Assembly: GCF_004571025.1 (NCBI RefSeq)
Contig: NZ_SPQT01000037.1
Span: 22,018-86,017 of the forward strand
From: Bradyrhizobium niftali
Lineage (GTDB): Bacteria; Pseudomonadota; Alphaproteobacteria; Rhizobiales; Xanthobacteraceae
DNA length: 64,000 nt
Direction: 5' to 3'
Of this stretch, positions 54,112 through 63,218 are shown one piece after another. The notes beneath the pieces are model-generated. The model ran no database searches. It was not told where the DNA came from and saw nothing but the letters and a program-made list of their open reading frames with translations. The position numbers and the translations under genes are program-made. The first letter of the stretch is position 1, and the number at the start of each line of letters is the position of its first letter.

Positions 54112-56097
54112 TCACAAGTCCATGCCGTCATTCGGGTCCATGGCGACCTGACGGGCAACACCGCGCATCTGTTGGCGTAGTAGCCGGGACTGACGGACCA
54201 CGTCCTCGTCATCATCAAGAACGACGGTAAATTCCTCGGCTGGCGACGGCTCGATTGTTTCCTTGATGATCTCGACGTGATCGGGGAGTTCGGGTTCGCG
54301 ACGGAGACCGCTGTTCGCCGTGTCTTCCTCTCCTTGCCCCTCGACGGTTGGAAGCGGCGCCGGCTTCAGCGGTCCAAGGGTTGACCATCCGTCCGTCCGC
54401 GATGATCGACCGGATGCCGCCGGATCGGGCGGCGGCAGGACCCGCTCGGTAAACCGCCTGTCCTCGTAATAGCGGACCTTCTTCGCCCGGATCGGCGGCG
54501 TACCCGCCACCATGACGATCTCGTCCATCGGCGGAAGCTGCATGACCTCGCCTGGGGTCAAAAGCGGCCTCGCCGTCTCCTGGCGCGAGACCATCAGGTG
54601 CCCCAGCCAGGGGTTCAACCTGTGGCCGGCATAGTTCTTCATCGCCCGCATCTCGGTCGCGGTGCCCAGCGCGTCGGACACGCGCTTGGCCGTCCGCTCG
54701 TCGTTGGTCGCGAAGCTGACCCGGACGTGGCAGTTGTCGAGGATCGCATTGTTCGGCCCATAGGCCTTCTCGATCTGATTGAGCGATTGCGCGATCAGGA
54801 AACTTTTGATGCCGTAACCCGCCATGAAGGCGAGCGCGGACTCGAAGAAATCAAGCCGGCCCAGCGCCGGGAACTCATCGAGCATCATCAGGACTCGATG
54901 CCGGCGATCACGAGCGTGCAGATCCTCGGTCAGACGGCGGCCGATCTGGTTCAGCACCAGGCGGATCAGGGGCTTGGTTCGCGAGATATCGGAAGGCGGC
55001 ACGACCAGGTAAAGCGTCGTCGGACGGCTATCTGCGATCAGATCCGCGATGCGCCAGTCGCAGCGGCAAGTTACCCTGGCCACCACAGGATCGCGGTAAA
55101 GGCCGAGGAACGACATCGCCGTGGACAGAACGCCCGAACGCTCATTCTCGGACTTGTTGAGGAGTTCGCGCGCGGTCGACGCGACCACCGGATGGGCGCC
55201 CGGCTCGCCAAGGTGCGGCGTGGTCATCATCGCCTTCAACGTCGCCTCGATCGGCCGCTTCGGGTCGGAGAGGAAAGCGGCGACGCCGGCCAGGGTCTTG
55301 TCCGCCTCGGCATAGAGGACGTGGAGTATGGCACCGACCAGGAGGGAATGGCTGGTCTTCTCCCAATGGTTCCGCTTGTCGAGCGAGCCTTCGGGGTCGA
55401 CCAGGACATCAGCGACGTTCTGGACATCGCGAACCTCCCATTCCCCGCGCCGGACCTCAAGCAATGGATTGTAGGCGGATGATTTCGGATTGGTCGGGTC
55501 GAACAACAGGACGCGGCCGTGCAGCGAGCGGAAGCCGGCGGTTAGTTGCCAGTTCTCACCCTTGATGTCGTGAACGATGGCCGAACCTGGCCAGGCTAAC
55601 AACGAGGGAACGACGAGGCCAACACCTTTGCCGGACCGGGTGGGTGCAAAACACAGCACGTGCTCCGGTCCGTCATGGCGAAGGTAGTCGCGGTCGAGCT
55701 TGCCGAGCACCGCGCCATCCTTACCGAGAAGTCCGGCTGCTCGAATCTCTTCCGCGCCGGCCCAGCGCGCCGAACCATAGGTCTCAACATTCTTGGCTTC
55801 GCGCGCCCGCCAGACAGACATGCTGATCGCCGCCGCGATCGAAACGAGGGTCCCCGAAGCTGCGATAAATGCCCCCTCGACAAAGACCTGAGGTGCATAG
55901 GCGTCGTAGACGAACCACCACCAGAAGAAGACTGGCGGGTAATAGATTTTGAAGCCCAACAGCTCGAACCAGGGCCGCCCAAGCTCCGGTTGATAGGCGA
56001 GCCGCCAAGCCGTCCACTCGGTCGCTCCCCAGATTGCCAGCAAGACGATCAGGCCGACAACAATCACCTGTCCCCAGAGGATTTTGGTTCCGGACAT
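54112..56097 (-). CDS. traG: TraG/VirD4 coupling protein
   Basis: A 661-residue VirD4/TraG ATPase starting MSGTKILWGQ at 56097. It has two membrane helices (GQVIVVGLIVLLAIWGATEW; FFWWWFVYDAYAPQVFVEGA region), Walker A APTRSGKGVG (151-160) and Walker B (RVLMMLDEFPALGRLD). It recruits the relaxase-DNA complex to the secretion channel. It is intact, in contrast to the copy at 11246..13227, and lies between the relaxase and RHH genes. Confidence 0.96.
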   Translation of the reverse strand: MSGTKILWGQVIVVGLIVLLAIWGATEWTAWRLAYQPELGRPWFELLGFKIYYPPVFFWWWFVYDAYAPQVFVEGAFIAASGTLVSIAAAISMSVWRAREAKNVETYGSARWAGAEEIRAAGLLGKDGAVLGKLDRDYLRHDGPEHVLCFAPTRSGKGVGLVVPSLLAWPGSAIVHDIKGENWQLTAGFRSLHGRVLLFDPTNPKSSAYNPLLEVRRGEWEVRDVQNVADVLVDPEGSLDKRNHWEKTSHSLLVGAILHVLYAEADKTLAGVAAFLSDPKRPIEATLKAMMTTPHLGEPGAHPVVASTARELLNKSENERSGVLSTAMSFLGLYRDPVVARVTCRCDWRIADLIADSRPTTLYLVVPPSDISRTKPLIRLVLNQIGRRLTEDLHARDRRHRVLMMLDEFPALGRLDFFESALAFMAGYGIKSFLIAQSLNQIEKAYGPNNAILDNCHVRVSFATNDERTAKRVSDALGTATEMRAMKNYAGHRLNPWLGHLMVSRQETARPLLTPGEVMQLPPMDEIVMVAGTPPIRAKKVRYYEDRRFTERVLPPPDPAASGRSSRTDGWSTLGPLKPAPLPTVEGQGEEDTANSGLRREPELPDHVEIIKETIEPSPAEEFTVVLDDDEDVVRQSRLLRQQMRGVARQVAMDPNDGMDL

Positions 56098-56137
56098 CCC
56101 GACCATCCTTTGCGCAATTGAATCTGGCGAACTCAAG

Positions 56138-57901
56138 CTAAAGGCCAAGGTCGCGCTTGCGGCCAAAACCCCATTCGATGCCGCCGCCGTCCCTCACGGC
56201 GCCAGTGACGTGTTGGCCGAGCTTCTTTTCGAGCTCGCGTGACCAGGGCACGAGCTGGAAGCCAAGACCGTTGTCGATCATGGCGAAGCGTCCCGAGGCG
56301 AGCGTCAGCCGCTGGCGATAGGTGCCCGCCACATGCTCCCCGGAGCTTGGCTTAAGGAGAGGCAGGCCGGTGTCAGCCGAGACTTTTGCGACCACCTCGT
56401 CCAGTTCACGTCGACGCAACGTGTCCAGGAGGTCGCGCTGCAGGATGATGCGTTGGCCCTGCCGCCGCGCCAAGCCGTCCTGGATCAGATGCTCGGTACG
56501 GGCTTCCATGGCATCGCGGGTCTCGCGGCCAAATCCGCCCATGGCGAGCGGCGTCGGGTCGCATTCGACCAGCCTGTGGTCGAGCCAGGTCGCCCCTTTT
56601 GCAGTGATCTGTCCCCTGAGATCGAGATCGGAACGGGTTGCGAGTACCAAAGTGGGACGCGGATCGCCGGCTTGACCGAAGCGGCGGACTTCAACGATAC
56701 CGCCGTTCGGCGGTGCATGTTCGAAGGCCTCGACCCCGCGGAAGCGGACGTGGTGCGCACGTCCGTCTGTTCCGTCGATCAGGGCGTAGGCCTCGCCGGT
56801 CAGCTCATCATGCAATCCCCGATCGACCAACCGTCCGACAATCTGGGACGATGCTTGTCCACCTTCGATGGCGAAGTCGGCAACCCCGCGCGTTTCCCCA
56901 CGCTCTGTAAAGGCGCGGTGCATGGTCTTGATGATGTCGCCGCGCATACCGAGGTCGCGCAAGCTGCGCTCAGCGTCCAGCCCAACCATCCATTCCCCCG
57001 GCGCGGCGGATGCAGCAAGGCCCATCTTCTCCAGGTGCTGAAGACGACCGACCATCAGGCGGCGGATCTCGAGATCTGACTTGGCCGGCTGCTCCGGGCG
57101 TAGATCGATATAGCCGGTCTCATCTGCCGCCAGCCGGATCTCCCGATCGAGCCGCGTCCATCGCTCTGCCGTGACTTCTCTCTCCAGCGAATTGCGGATC
57201 TCATGCTCCGGTTTCGGCCCCAGTTCGATCGCGACCAGTTCCTCGGCGCGCGAGCGCAGGCCCCGACTGATGTAGTCGCGGGAGATCACGAGATCGGCTC
57301 CTTCCTCATCGACTCCCCGAACAAGAAGATGAACGTGAGGATTGTCCGTGTTCCAATGATCGACGGCCACCCAGTCGAGCCGCGTGCCGAGATCAGCCTC
57401 CATCTGCCTCGCCAGGTCACGGATGAAGGCCTTGAGGTCCGTCATGTCGCCAGCGTCCTCTGGCGAGATGATGAACCGGAAATGATGCCGGTCGTCCTTA
57501 CAGCGCTCTGCAAAAGCCGCTCCGTCAGCGCGATCGCTGCCGGCATCGAACATCTCGGCGCGCTCACCATCCCGGGTCACGCCGTCACGCTTCAGATATG
57601 AGAGGTGAGCCGTTAGTGGTGCTGAGCGGAAGGCTCGCCCTTTCTGACGAACCACGCGCGCCTTCACCACAGCGCGCCGTGTCGGGCTGAACAATCGGGC
57701 TCGGCTAAAAGATAGCCGGCCGCGGCCGAACGTCGAGCGCCCGTAGGTTACAGAACGCCTGCCAACTGCCGCCACACCCGAGGTATGTCCAGCTTTCTTC
57801 GCAGCGCGCAGCACCTGGTTGATGAAGCTCTTCTGCTTCGGCGCGCGGGTACTGCGGATGCGTCCGGGCCGAACACGCAGATCACTGTCGCCTGCGGTCA
57901 T
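56138..57901 (-). CDS. rlxS: relaxase (MOBP/VirD2-like, DUF3363 C-terminus)
   Basis: A relaxase of about 587 residues starting MTAGDSDLRV at 57901 (an upstream ATG at 57919 adds six residues). The HUH-type core is HHFRFIISPEDAGDMTDL (139-156) and VAVDHWNTDNPHVHLLVRG with H182, H189 and H191. The catalytic Tyr is probably Y102 in HLSYLKRDGV. The DUF3363 region follows (TRGVADFAIEGGQASSQIVG; RFAMIDNGLGFQLVPWSREL). In ICEMlSymR7A the homologous RlxS nicks oriT for transfer. It is followed 40 bp later by traG. Confidence 0.95.
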   Translation of the reverse strand: MTAGDSDLRVRPGRIRSTRAPKQKSFINQVLRAAKKAGHTSGVAAVGRRSVTYGRSTFGRGRLSFSRARLFSPTRRAVVKARVVRQKGRAFRSAPLTAHLSYLKRDGVTRDGERAEMFDAGSDRADGAAFAERCKDDRHHFRFIISPEDAGDMTDLKAFIRDLARQMEADLGTRLDWVAVDHWNTDNPHVHLLVRGVDEEGADLVISRDYISRGLRSRAEELVAIELGPKPEHEIRNSLEREVTAERWTRLDREIRLAADETGYIDLRPEQPAKSDLEIRRLMVGRLQHLEKMGLAASAAPGEWMVGLDAERSLRDLGMRGDIIKTMHRAFTERGETRGVADFAIEGGQASSQIVGRLVDRGLHDELTGEAYALIDGTDGRAHHVRFRGVEAFEHAPPNGGIVEVRRFGQAGDPRPTLVLATRSDLDLRGQITAKGATWLDHRLVECDPTPLAMGGFGRETRDAMEARTEHLIQDGLARRQGQRIILQRDLLDTLRRRELDEVVAKVSADTGLPLLKPSSGEHVAGTYRQRLTLASGRFAMIDNGLGFQLVPWSRELEKKLGQHVTGAVRDGGGIEWGFGRKRDLGL

Positions 57902-58322
57902 GGCCGGGCTTCCCAACAATCAAAAGCGCACATGGTGCCGAACAGGCCTTTGATTGCATTCGTCAAAATGCAAAGCGCGGCACGCGCCCCGACCGACCGG
58001 CACGCCGGAACCCAAGCCATGTCAATGGCTTGCGGTTCGACCGGCGAGCCCCTTTTATCTCGCTGCCGTCCTGCCGTCGTGGTTTCCCGGCCGCTGATTC
58101 CCGCGGCCCAACCTCCAAGCCAACTCGGTGCTCGCGAAGCCCCCACTGCTTCCGAGCGCTTGCGATAGCGATCGTTACCCGAAGGGCCGAGACACCCGAA
58201 GGGTGGCTCGGTGAGGAGCGAAGCGACGAGTAGAGCGCGGGCCGAAGGCATCGCCCATACGCCATCAACACGCGGCACCTGCTTGGTGAAGCACGCGAAG
58301 GCTTGCGAACCCGCGCACTTGG
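57902..58322. other. candidate oriT region with an 11-bp inverted repeat
   Basis: The gap between the relaxase start and the lytic transglycosylase. At 58187-58211 the imperfect inverted repeat CCGAGACACCC-GAA-GGGTGGCTCGG (one mismatched pair) would form a hairpin, preceded by a nearby direct repeat ACCCGAAGGG (58178 and 58194). Relaxases of this type usually act at an oriT just upstream of their own gene, so this is a candidate oriT. A long minus-strand frame here is not protein-like. Confidence 0.45.
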
Positions 58323-59030
58323 TCATTGCGATACTCCCGCATCCGATCGAGGGACGAACACGCCAATAGGCCGGGGGACCATGGGCGAAACATCGGGCGC
58401 AGAGATTGCAGTCGTGACGCCGCCCGACGGCATGAGCGCCGGCAACCGAGCGCGTGTTTTCATGAGACCGGATCGCGTAACGAATAGCGTTGCAGCTGCT
58501 GCTGACTGTCCGCTGGACGGCCATCTCGGCGGCAATTCGATGCCAAGTAGATTTGCAAGCTTCGCGACGTAGGCTCGCGTCTCCTCTGGCAAAGAGCCGC
58601 CTGCGAGATGCTCTTCATAGCGAGATGGTCCCGCGTTGTACGCGGCAAACACGCCAGGCGAGCCATACCGATCGAGCAGTTCGCGCAAGTACGCCGTGCC
58701 GGCCAGAATGTTGTCGTGCGGGTCGTAGGGGTCGTTCCCCAGATTATAGCGCTCGCGAAGTTCCGCCCAAGTCGCCGGCATGATCTGCATTAGGCCCATT
58801 GCGCCTTTGGGCGACTTGGCGTGCACGTCTCTAGCGCTTTCGACGTTAATGACCGAACCGATCCAGTTCACCGGAATTGCAAAACGCTTCGAGGCTTCGT
58901 CGACGAAAGCTGCAAACGGGTTGCTTGCCTGAGCAACCGCTTGAGCTAACACTGATCCACTCTCGGCTAGAGCAGCACTGTCCGACGCAACGAAAACAAG
59001 CAGCAGCGACACGACAGCCCAAACACGCAC
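58323..59030 (-). CDS. lytic transglycosylase of the transfer region
   Basis: A soluble lytic transglycosylase (SLT) domain: NVESARDVHAKSPKGAMGLM with catalytic Glu, then QIMPATWAELRERYNLG and AYNAGPSRYEEHLAGGSLP. It cuts peptidoglycan so the mating channel can pass. The start is uncertain. I prefer GTG at 59030, which puts a hydrophobic signal (VWAVVSLLLVFVASDSAALA) at the N-terminus; the ATG at 59237 would add 69 odd residues and overlap traF. Genes of this kind (VirB1-like) lie beside traF in rhizobial ICEs. Confidence 0.85.
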   Translation of the reverse strand: MRVWAVVSLLLVFVASDSAALAESGSVLAQAVAQASNPFAAFVDEASKRFAIPVNWIGSVINVESARDVHAKSPKGAMGLMQIMPATWAELRERYNLGNDPYDPHDNILAGTAYLRELLDRYGSPGVFAAYNAGPSRYEEHLAGGSLPEETRAYVAKLANLLGIELPPRWPSSGQSAAAATLFVTRSGLMKTRARLPALMPSGGVTTAISAPDVSPMVPRPIGVFVPRSDAGVSQ

Positions 59031-59218
59031 GCCCGACCGAGCCAAGCATGCCGGCGTGCTCCCGCCCGTCCAGAGGAACGCCGCTTCGCGCCGGCCATGC
59101 GGCCGCCCTTGACTGCCGCGGCGCGCGTCGGCTCTGCAAGCGTTGGTCGGGACGGAGGAATGGTCCCGCGATCGATCGAACAGAGGAATGTCGGAGTAAG
59201 AGCGTGGAACACGCACGA

Positions 59219-59731
59219 TCACTCCTCCCACGTCCACATCGGCAGCGCACGGCCGATCACTGCCGACGCCGGCAAGAATCCAAAATATCGGCCATCAAGA
59301 GAGTCGTGAGACTGCCAGTTCATGAGAAAGAGCTCGCCGTCTCCGACCACGCGGCAGCCCTGCCACTTCGGCAGCGGCCGGCCGCGTCTGTCGCGATCCC
59401 TCGCCTCGCCCACGGCGATGTCGTCGACCGAAATCGTGAGGCCGATTCTGCAAACACTCTGCCCCGGCAGGGCGAGCACGCGCTTGAGCATGGGGACGCC
59501 GATGGGCAAATAGCCGTTAAGATCGAGGAAGGTCGCGAGCGGCTCCGGCGGCTGCACGGCGACCAACTCAGTGACATTGAATTGTTCCGCCGGTCGCAAG
59601 CGATAGAGGCCGATCGGCACGCTCGCGGATGCATTCCAGATGTAGAGCGGAAGCGGCTCCAGGGCGATCGTCGCGACGAGCGCAGCAGCAGCCACAAAAC
59701 TCGCGGCCAGCGTATTCAGGCGTCCCGTCAT
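59219..59731 (-). CDS. traF: TraF, conjugative signal peptidase (S26 family)
   Basis: A 170-residue S26 peptidase. It has an N-terminal membrane helix, the catalytic Ser in ASVPIGLYRLRP, the Lys in MLKRVLALPGQSV, and later box segments (DGELFLMNWQSHDSLDGRYF). TraF-type peptidases mature the conjugative pilin. It overlaps the DUF2840 gene's stop by 4 bp. Confidence 0.92.
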   Translation of the reverse strand: MTGRLNTLAASFVAAAALVATIALEPLPLYIWNASASVPIGLYRLRPAEQFNVTELVAVQPPEPLATFLDLNGYLPIGVPMLKRVLALPGQSVCRIGLTISVDDIAVGEARDRDRRGRPLPKWQGCRVVGDGELFLMNWQSHDSLDGRYFGFLPASAVIGRALPMWTWEE

Positions 59732-60192
59732 CGCATTACCCTCTGACGGTGAAGCCAGGCTTGGTGGCGCGCTTTCGTATAGGGACGCGGGTTCTCGTTG
59801 ACGGACAGACGGTTATGAACGTGATGCCAATGATCAGGCGCAACATCAGCGGGATCGATGCTGAGGGCCTCGACGGCATCGACCATCTGCAGCACCCGTT
59901 CGACCTTCGGCCAACCAGACAGCCGCAGCAAGATCTGTCCGCCGGGCTTCACGTACGGTACAGTCGAGCAGCGCTGTCCCGGCGCGACCGCGCGCAAGAT
60001 GTCGATCCGAGAAATGATTGTCCCAAAGTCGTTGGAGGTCCAACGGACGAAGGCAAAGATGCTACCGGGCGCAAATGACAGGACACGCCGGTAGCGATCA
60101 AGCTTCCGTTCCTTGACGATACGACCAAACCGAACGCGGTTTTCGATACGCTTCTCGAGCCACAACACTTCCACTTCCGTGAGATCGCTCAT
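59728..60192 (-). CDS. DUF2840 protein
   Basis: A 154-residue protein starting MSDLTEVEVLWLEKRIENRV at 60192. Its segments (RFGRIVKERKLDRYRRVLSF, then PGSIFAFVRWTSNDFGTIIS, then VPYVKPGGQILLRLSGWPKV) match DUF2840, routinely found between the replication gene and traF in alphaproteobacterial ICEs. Its role is unknown. The longer frame upstream is Arg/Ala-rich and probably not translated. Confidence 0.88.
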   Translation of the reverse strand: MSDLTEVEVLWLEKRIENRVRFGRIVKERKLDRYRRVLSFAPGSIFAFVRWTSNDFGTIISRIDILRAVAPGQRCSTVPYVKPGGQILLRLSGWPKVERVLQMVDAVEALSIDPADVAPDHWHHVHNRLSVNENPRPYTKARHQAWLHRQRVMR

Positions 60193-60411
60193 GCGGCGGC
60201 TCCATGACGCTGGAGCTGGTAGCCGTGAGCTTGAGGCTCGGCGGAGAGTGTGCGTGGCCCGCAAGGGCGAGCTAGACTGACGGACCGCCGTTTCCGGGCG
60301 CCGCCAACGCGGCTTTCCGCCTGGTCCGTTAGAAGAAATCCGAAGGATTTCTGGTTAGTAAAGTTAGAGCGGCCGGAAAGCGCGGAGAAACAAGCGCTTA
60401 AGTCCGATTCC

Positions 60412-60476
60412 GGTCCCCGATAGCACGAGGATCGGGTCCCCGATAGCACGAGGGTTGCGGTCCCCGATAGCACGAG
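60412..60476. repeat. three 18-bp iteron-like repeats by repA
   Basis: GGTCCCCGATAGCACGAG occurs three times in direct order at 60412, 60435 and 60459, with 23- and 24-bp periods, that is about two helical turns. They lie 6 bp beyond the repA stop. Tandem repeats of this kind next to a replication initiator gene are typical iterons, so an origin of replication for the excised element is likely. Confidence 0.75.
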
Positions 60477-60481
60477 CTGAT

Positions 60482-61363
60482 TCACAGGTTGTCCTCCGAA
60501 TTTGGAATGAGACCGCGCCGACCCAGGCGGGCCGTTAAGGGAGCAACAGGCGTTGGCGTGAAGTTCAGGTGGTCGATGCCGTTCGGGTCGCGCGTGAGCA
60601 CGAGCTGATAGCCGGGCAATGTCTGGCGCTGGACGATCTGGCGCACGTCGTAAGCAAAGTGCTTGAGCGGCGAGAGAATGCCGGACTTGGCATGGAGATG
60701 CGCAAGGTCAAAGCTCCAGCCGCCATCCTGGCGTCCGCCGTGCTTGCGTACGAGGCGGTAGAGCCAGCGCTCAAGTCCACCCGTCAGGTCGAAGTAAGCG
60801 CGGTCGATCGTCAGCACCAGCGCGTCGTCGATAACGCCGGCATAGAACCAATCCGGCAGAATCAGTTCGAGACCAAATGGACGTCCATTTGCATCGGCCG
60901 TCTCTTTCCACTCGTTGATCCAGGAGAAGCGGTGTCGCCGTCGTTCTGTCGGCTGACGGATCGATGTCAGCACGGTCGTTGACTGAAGTCTGTCCAGACC
61001 AGCCTTCAGGCGGTCGTAGTCACGTGCGCTGGTGCCGCGGCCCACGAACGTCAAAATCTCGTAAGGCGTTGCAGCCATTAAGCGTGACGTCTTCAAGCCG
61101 GCGTCGCGGGCTTCGACGATCTGGGACGCGGCCCAGATCAGAACGTCTGCATCCCAAATGGTCGCCATACCGTGTTCCGGCACGGCTTCGACACGAATTG
61201 CGATCGCGCCGGCACGGAAATCGATCGGCACGATCCGCCTGGTCTTTGCGAGCGAGAAGAACGGATATGCCATCAGATCCTGCGCGTCGCGGGGCGCAAG
61301 GTCACCGGGCAGCGCCCGGAAGAGCTCAAGCTGATCGCGCTCGGAATGGAGTTTGCGCCGCAT
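60482..61363 (-). CDS. repA: replication initiator protein A-like
   Basis: A 293-residue RepA-type initiator starting MRRKLHSERDQLELF at 61363. It includes MAYPFFSLAKTRRIVPIDF, TPYEILTFVGRGTSARDYDR, and SILSPLKHFAYDVRQIVQRQ-like C-terminal parts, as in plasmid replication initiators. ICE-encoded copies probably let the excised circle replicate or persist. The iteron-like repeats directly downstream support DNA binding. Confidence 0.9.
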   Translation of the reverse strand: MRRKLHSERDQLELFRALPGDLAPRDAQDLMAYPFFSLAKTRRIVPIDFRAGAIAIRVEAVPEHGMATIWDADVLIWAASQIVEARDAGLKTSRLMAATPYEILTFVGRGTSARDYDRLKAGLDRLQSTTVLTSIRQPTERRRHRFSWINEWKETADANGRPFGLELILPDWFYAGVIDDALVLTIDRAYFDLTGGLERWLYRLVRKHGGRQDGGWSFDLAHLHAKSGILSPLKHFAYDVRQIVQRQTLPGYQLVLTRDPNGIDHLNFTPTPVAPLTARLGRRGLIPNSEDNL

Positions 61364-61385
61364 GATCACAGTCCTTCCGTGGTGA

Positions 61386-61667
61386 TCAGCGACGTTCCTG
61401 GCCCGCATATGGGCGCAGCGCGGGATGCTTCTTGGCCGGCAGCACCGTTCCCTTGCCGGGGTCGGAGGTCGATGTCTTGGCGCCCCGGTCGGCCCATGCT
61501 TTCAGGTCATCGACGGCGTAGACAACACGTCCACCGATCTTCCGATACGTCGGCCCGGTGCCGTACGTGCGGTGCTTCTCCAGCGTGCGGCCGGACAGGC
61601 CAAGATAGCGCGCCGCCTCAGGTGTACGCAGAAATCGCGGGGGAAGACCGGCCATCGGATCGGGCAT
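61386..61667 (-). CDS. rdfS: excisionase (recombination directionality factor), RdfS-like
   Basis: A 93-residue protein with a winged HTH of the MerR/AlpA type: RFLRTPEAARYLGLSGRTLE, then KIGGRVVYAVDDLKAWADRG, plus a basic tail (AKKHPALRPYAGQERR). In ICEMlSymR7A the homologue RdfS works with the integrase to excise the island, and its promoter is switched on by FseA. It lies 22 bp upstream of the repA start, and the fseA-like gene is 131 bp further upstream, matching that arrangement. Confidence 0.88.
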   Translation of the reverse strand: MPDPMAGLPPRFLRTPEAARYLGLSGRTLEKHRTYGTGPTYRKIGGRVVYAVDDLKAWADRGAKTSTSDPGKGTVLPAKKHPALRPYAGQERR

Positions 61668-61798
61668 TTGAGAACTCCAGGAGGACAGCGCACTACGCTT
61701 GGCTAGGCCGGCGTGTGTGCGGTCATCATGGAGAAGCGCGATATCGGAGGGGGATGCCGAATATGGAGGGGGCGATTTTCGGCACCCCCGGGGATGCG

Positions 61799-62570
61799 TT
61801 ACTCGTCCTTGCGCCCGGGGCGCAGAAGTTTGCGGTAACCACCGCGCATCAACGCAAGGCCGCCTTGCACCAGGCGGATTGTTCGATTGCGCAGATCATG
61901 CGTCTTCCAGGCGCGGTCGGGGATGCGCTTTTTGCCGAACAGAGCTTCGGCGATAACGCGGTAACTGCCGCCGGCGCTATGCGCATCGAGCGCGCGGATT
62001 GCGGCACTCAGACGTTCGCGCCGCTGTTTGGATAGCGTGTGAAATGCCGGACCTGGCGCGCGTCCATTCATCGCGCGCCACAACCGGCGCGCTGCATACG
62101 CACGTGCGCCGAAATCGCCATCAAACGGCAGTTCGGCTGCGTATGACGCGCCGAGCACCGGCGGCTCTTTGGACCAAAGACGGTGATCGACCGCACCGAC
62201 GCGCAGCACGGCGTGCCAGCCGTCGACAGCGCGTCGCACCTGGCCAGCTGTAAGCTCAAGCAGTGGCTGAGACGCCGACACGAGGTCGGCCGCCGAGGCA
62301 ACCTTGACCGGAACGACCGCCGCTAAAACCTCAGGCGCCCAAAAGATCGTCTGCTCGTCGAACGACCTCTGCGGGGTATGGGCGAAAGCAGATACCCCAT
62401 TTCCTCCTGAATTCCTCGGTCACTGCACCGTCTGGGCTGCTTGCGATCATCGCTTCGTACTCGCGTCGATAGTCGGCGTTGCGGCGGAGACATTCCCAGG
62501 CGATGTCGGTGACGTCCGCATCTTGTAGGCTCTTGTAGGATTCCGGCGACCGCCAGTCGAATTCAGGCAT
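61799..62570 (-). CDS. fseA: FseA-like excision activator made by +1 frameshift (DUF6499-DUF2285)
   Basis: Two overlapping frames make one family protein. The first starts MPEFDWRSPESYKSLQDADV at 62570 and ends at TGA 62331-62333 (79 residues, DUF6499-type N-domain). The second, +1 to the first, continues WAPEVLAAVVPVKVASAADL through to the DUF2285 helix-turn-helix (HTLSKQRRERLSAAIRALDA, then SYRVIAEALFGKKRIPDRAW) and ends at 61799. In ICEMlSymR7A two such frames are joined by programmed +1 ribosomal frameshifting to form FseA, the activator of rdfS. The overlap here holds CTTTTGG at 62345-62339; slippage of CTT to TTT gives a 256-residue product. A simple inactivating deletion is the alternative. 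Confidence 0.85.
62339..62345 (-). promoter_or_regulatory. +1 frameshift slip-site candidate (CTTTTGG)
   Basis: Read on the minus strand, the zero frame is CTT-TTG-GGC-GCC-TGA and the +1 frame is TTT-TGG-GCG-CCT-GAG. A Leu tRNA on CTT could re-pair on TTT. The zero frame stops 3 codons after the CTT-TTG pair, so unslipped ribosomes terminate quickly. Confidence 0.6.
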
Positions 62571-62653
62571 TGCTTCCGCCCCATTGCACGCTGCTAACAA
62601 CGATTGCGCCGCAATAGGTATGAACGAAGCGGTTGTAGGAAGCCCCTACTTTG

Positions 62654-62667
62654 GCACCACGTGGTGC
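62654..62667. promoter_or_regulatory. 14-bp perfect palindrome upstream of fseA
   Basis: GCACCACGTGGTGC, 84 bp upstream of the fseA ATG and downstream of qseM. Possibly an operator for a dimeric regulator; no protein is assigned to it. Confidence 0.4.
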
Positions 62668-62735
62668 ACTGGATTGACCACCAATCAGCAAAAGAAGATA
62701 GTTCTGCCTGCGAGTCGGCAGCCGGTTATTTTCTT

Positions 62736-63011
62736 CTATTTGGAGCCGGTGCCACGTAATAGGCGGCCCTTCTCCGTCACCCATTTGGCGCGCGCAAGAT
62801 GACTCTGATATGCGCGCCGCGCACGGTCCGGCTCTCGCTCGGGGTCCATATGCAAGACCACTCGAGCCACTTCACGCCAGTCCGCCCCCTCGCCCTCCGC
62901 CTGCAGGAGGCGCATGTACGTGACGACATGCTGTTCGTCATACGCAGTCAGCAGCGGCTCATTCGGCGCACTGTCAGCTACGTCTGGATCTTGGGATGGC
63001 TTCTGCATCAT
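62736..63011 (-). CDS. qseM: QseM-like antiactivator (standalone DUF2285)
   Basis: A 91-residue protein consisting mostly of a DUF2285 domain: LTAYDEQHVVTYMRLLQAEG, then GADWREVARVVLHMDPEREP and RAYQSHLARAKWVTEKGRLL. In ICEMlSymR7A the small DUF2285 protein QseM binds and blocks TraR and FseA, keeping most cells from transferring the island. Position and divergence from a qseC-like gene (63219..63446), with twin operators between them, match that switch. It lies upstream of the fseA-like gene in the same orientation. Confidence 0.87.
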   Translation of the reverse strand: MMQKPSQDPDVADSAPNEPLLTAYDEQHVVTYMRLLQAEGEGADWREVARVVLHMDPEREPDRARRAYQSHLARAKWVTEKGRLLRGTGSK

Positions 63012-63169
63012 ACCCGCTTTTAGAACGCCTATAAGCTACGCCATGGTTTGGTCGCAATCCAGACCTCCGCTTCCGGTTGGAATCCTGAATATTCGTTCGG
63101 TAGATCGGCGGCCGAGTTCGGTCGCGCGCGTAGCGCCGCCACACTCGATAGCATGTTCGGACACGAATA

Positions 63170-63198
63170 GGAACGATCGTTCCTAGAACGATCGTTCC
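63170..63198. promoter_or_regulatory. twin palindromic operators between qseM and qseC
   Basis: The 12-bp palindrome GAACGATCGTTC occurs at 63171-63182 and 63186-63197, 15 bp centre to centre, ending 21 bp before the qseC ATG. In the M. loti system QseC binds paired operators in this interval and controls the divergent qseM and qseC promoters. Confidence 0.85.
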
Positions 63199-63218
63199 GG
63201 CTCAGTTCCCATATCGCC

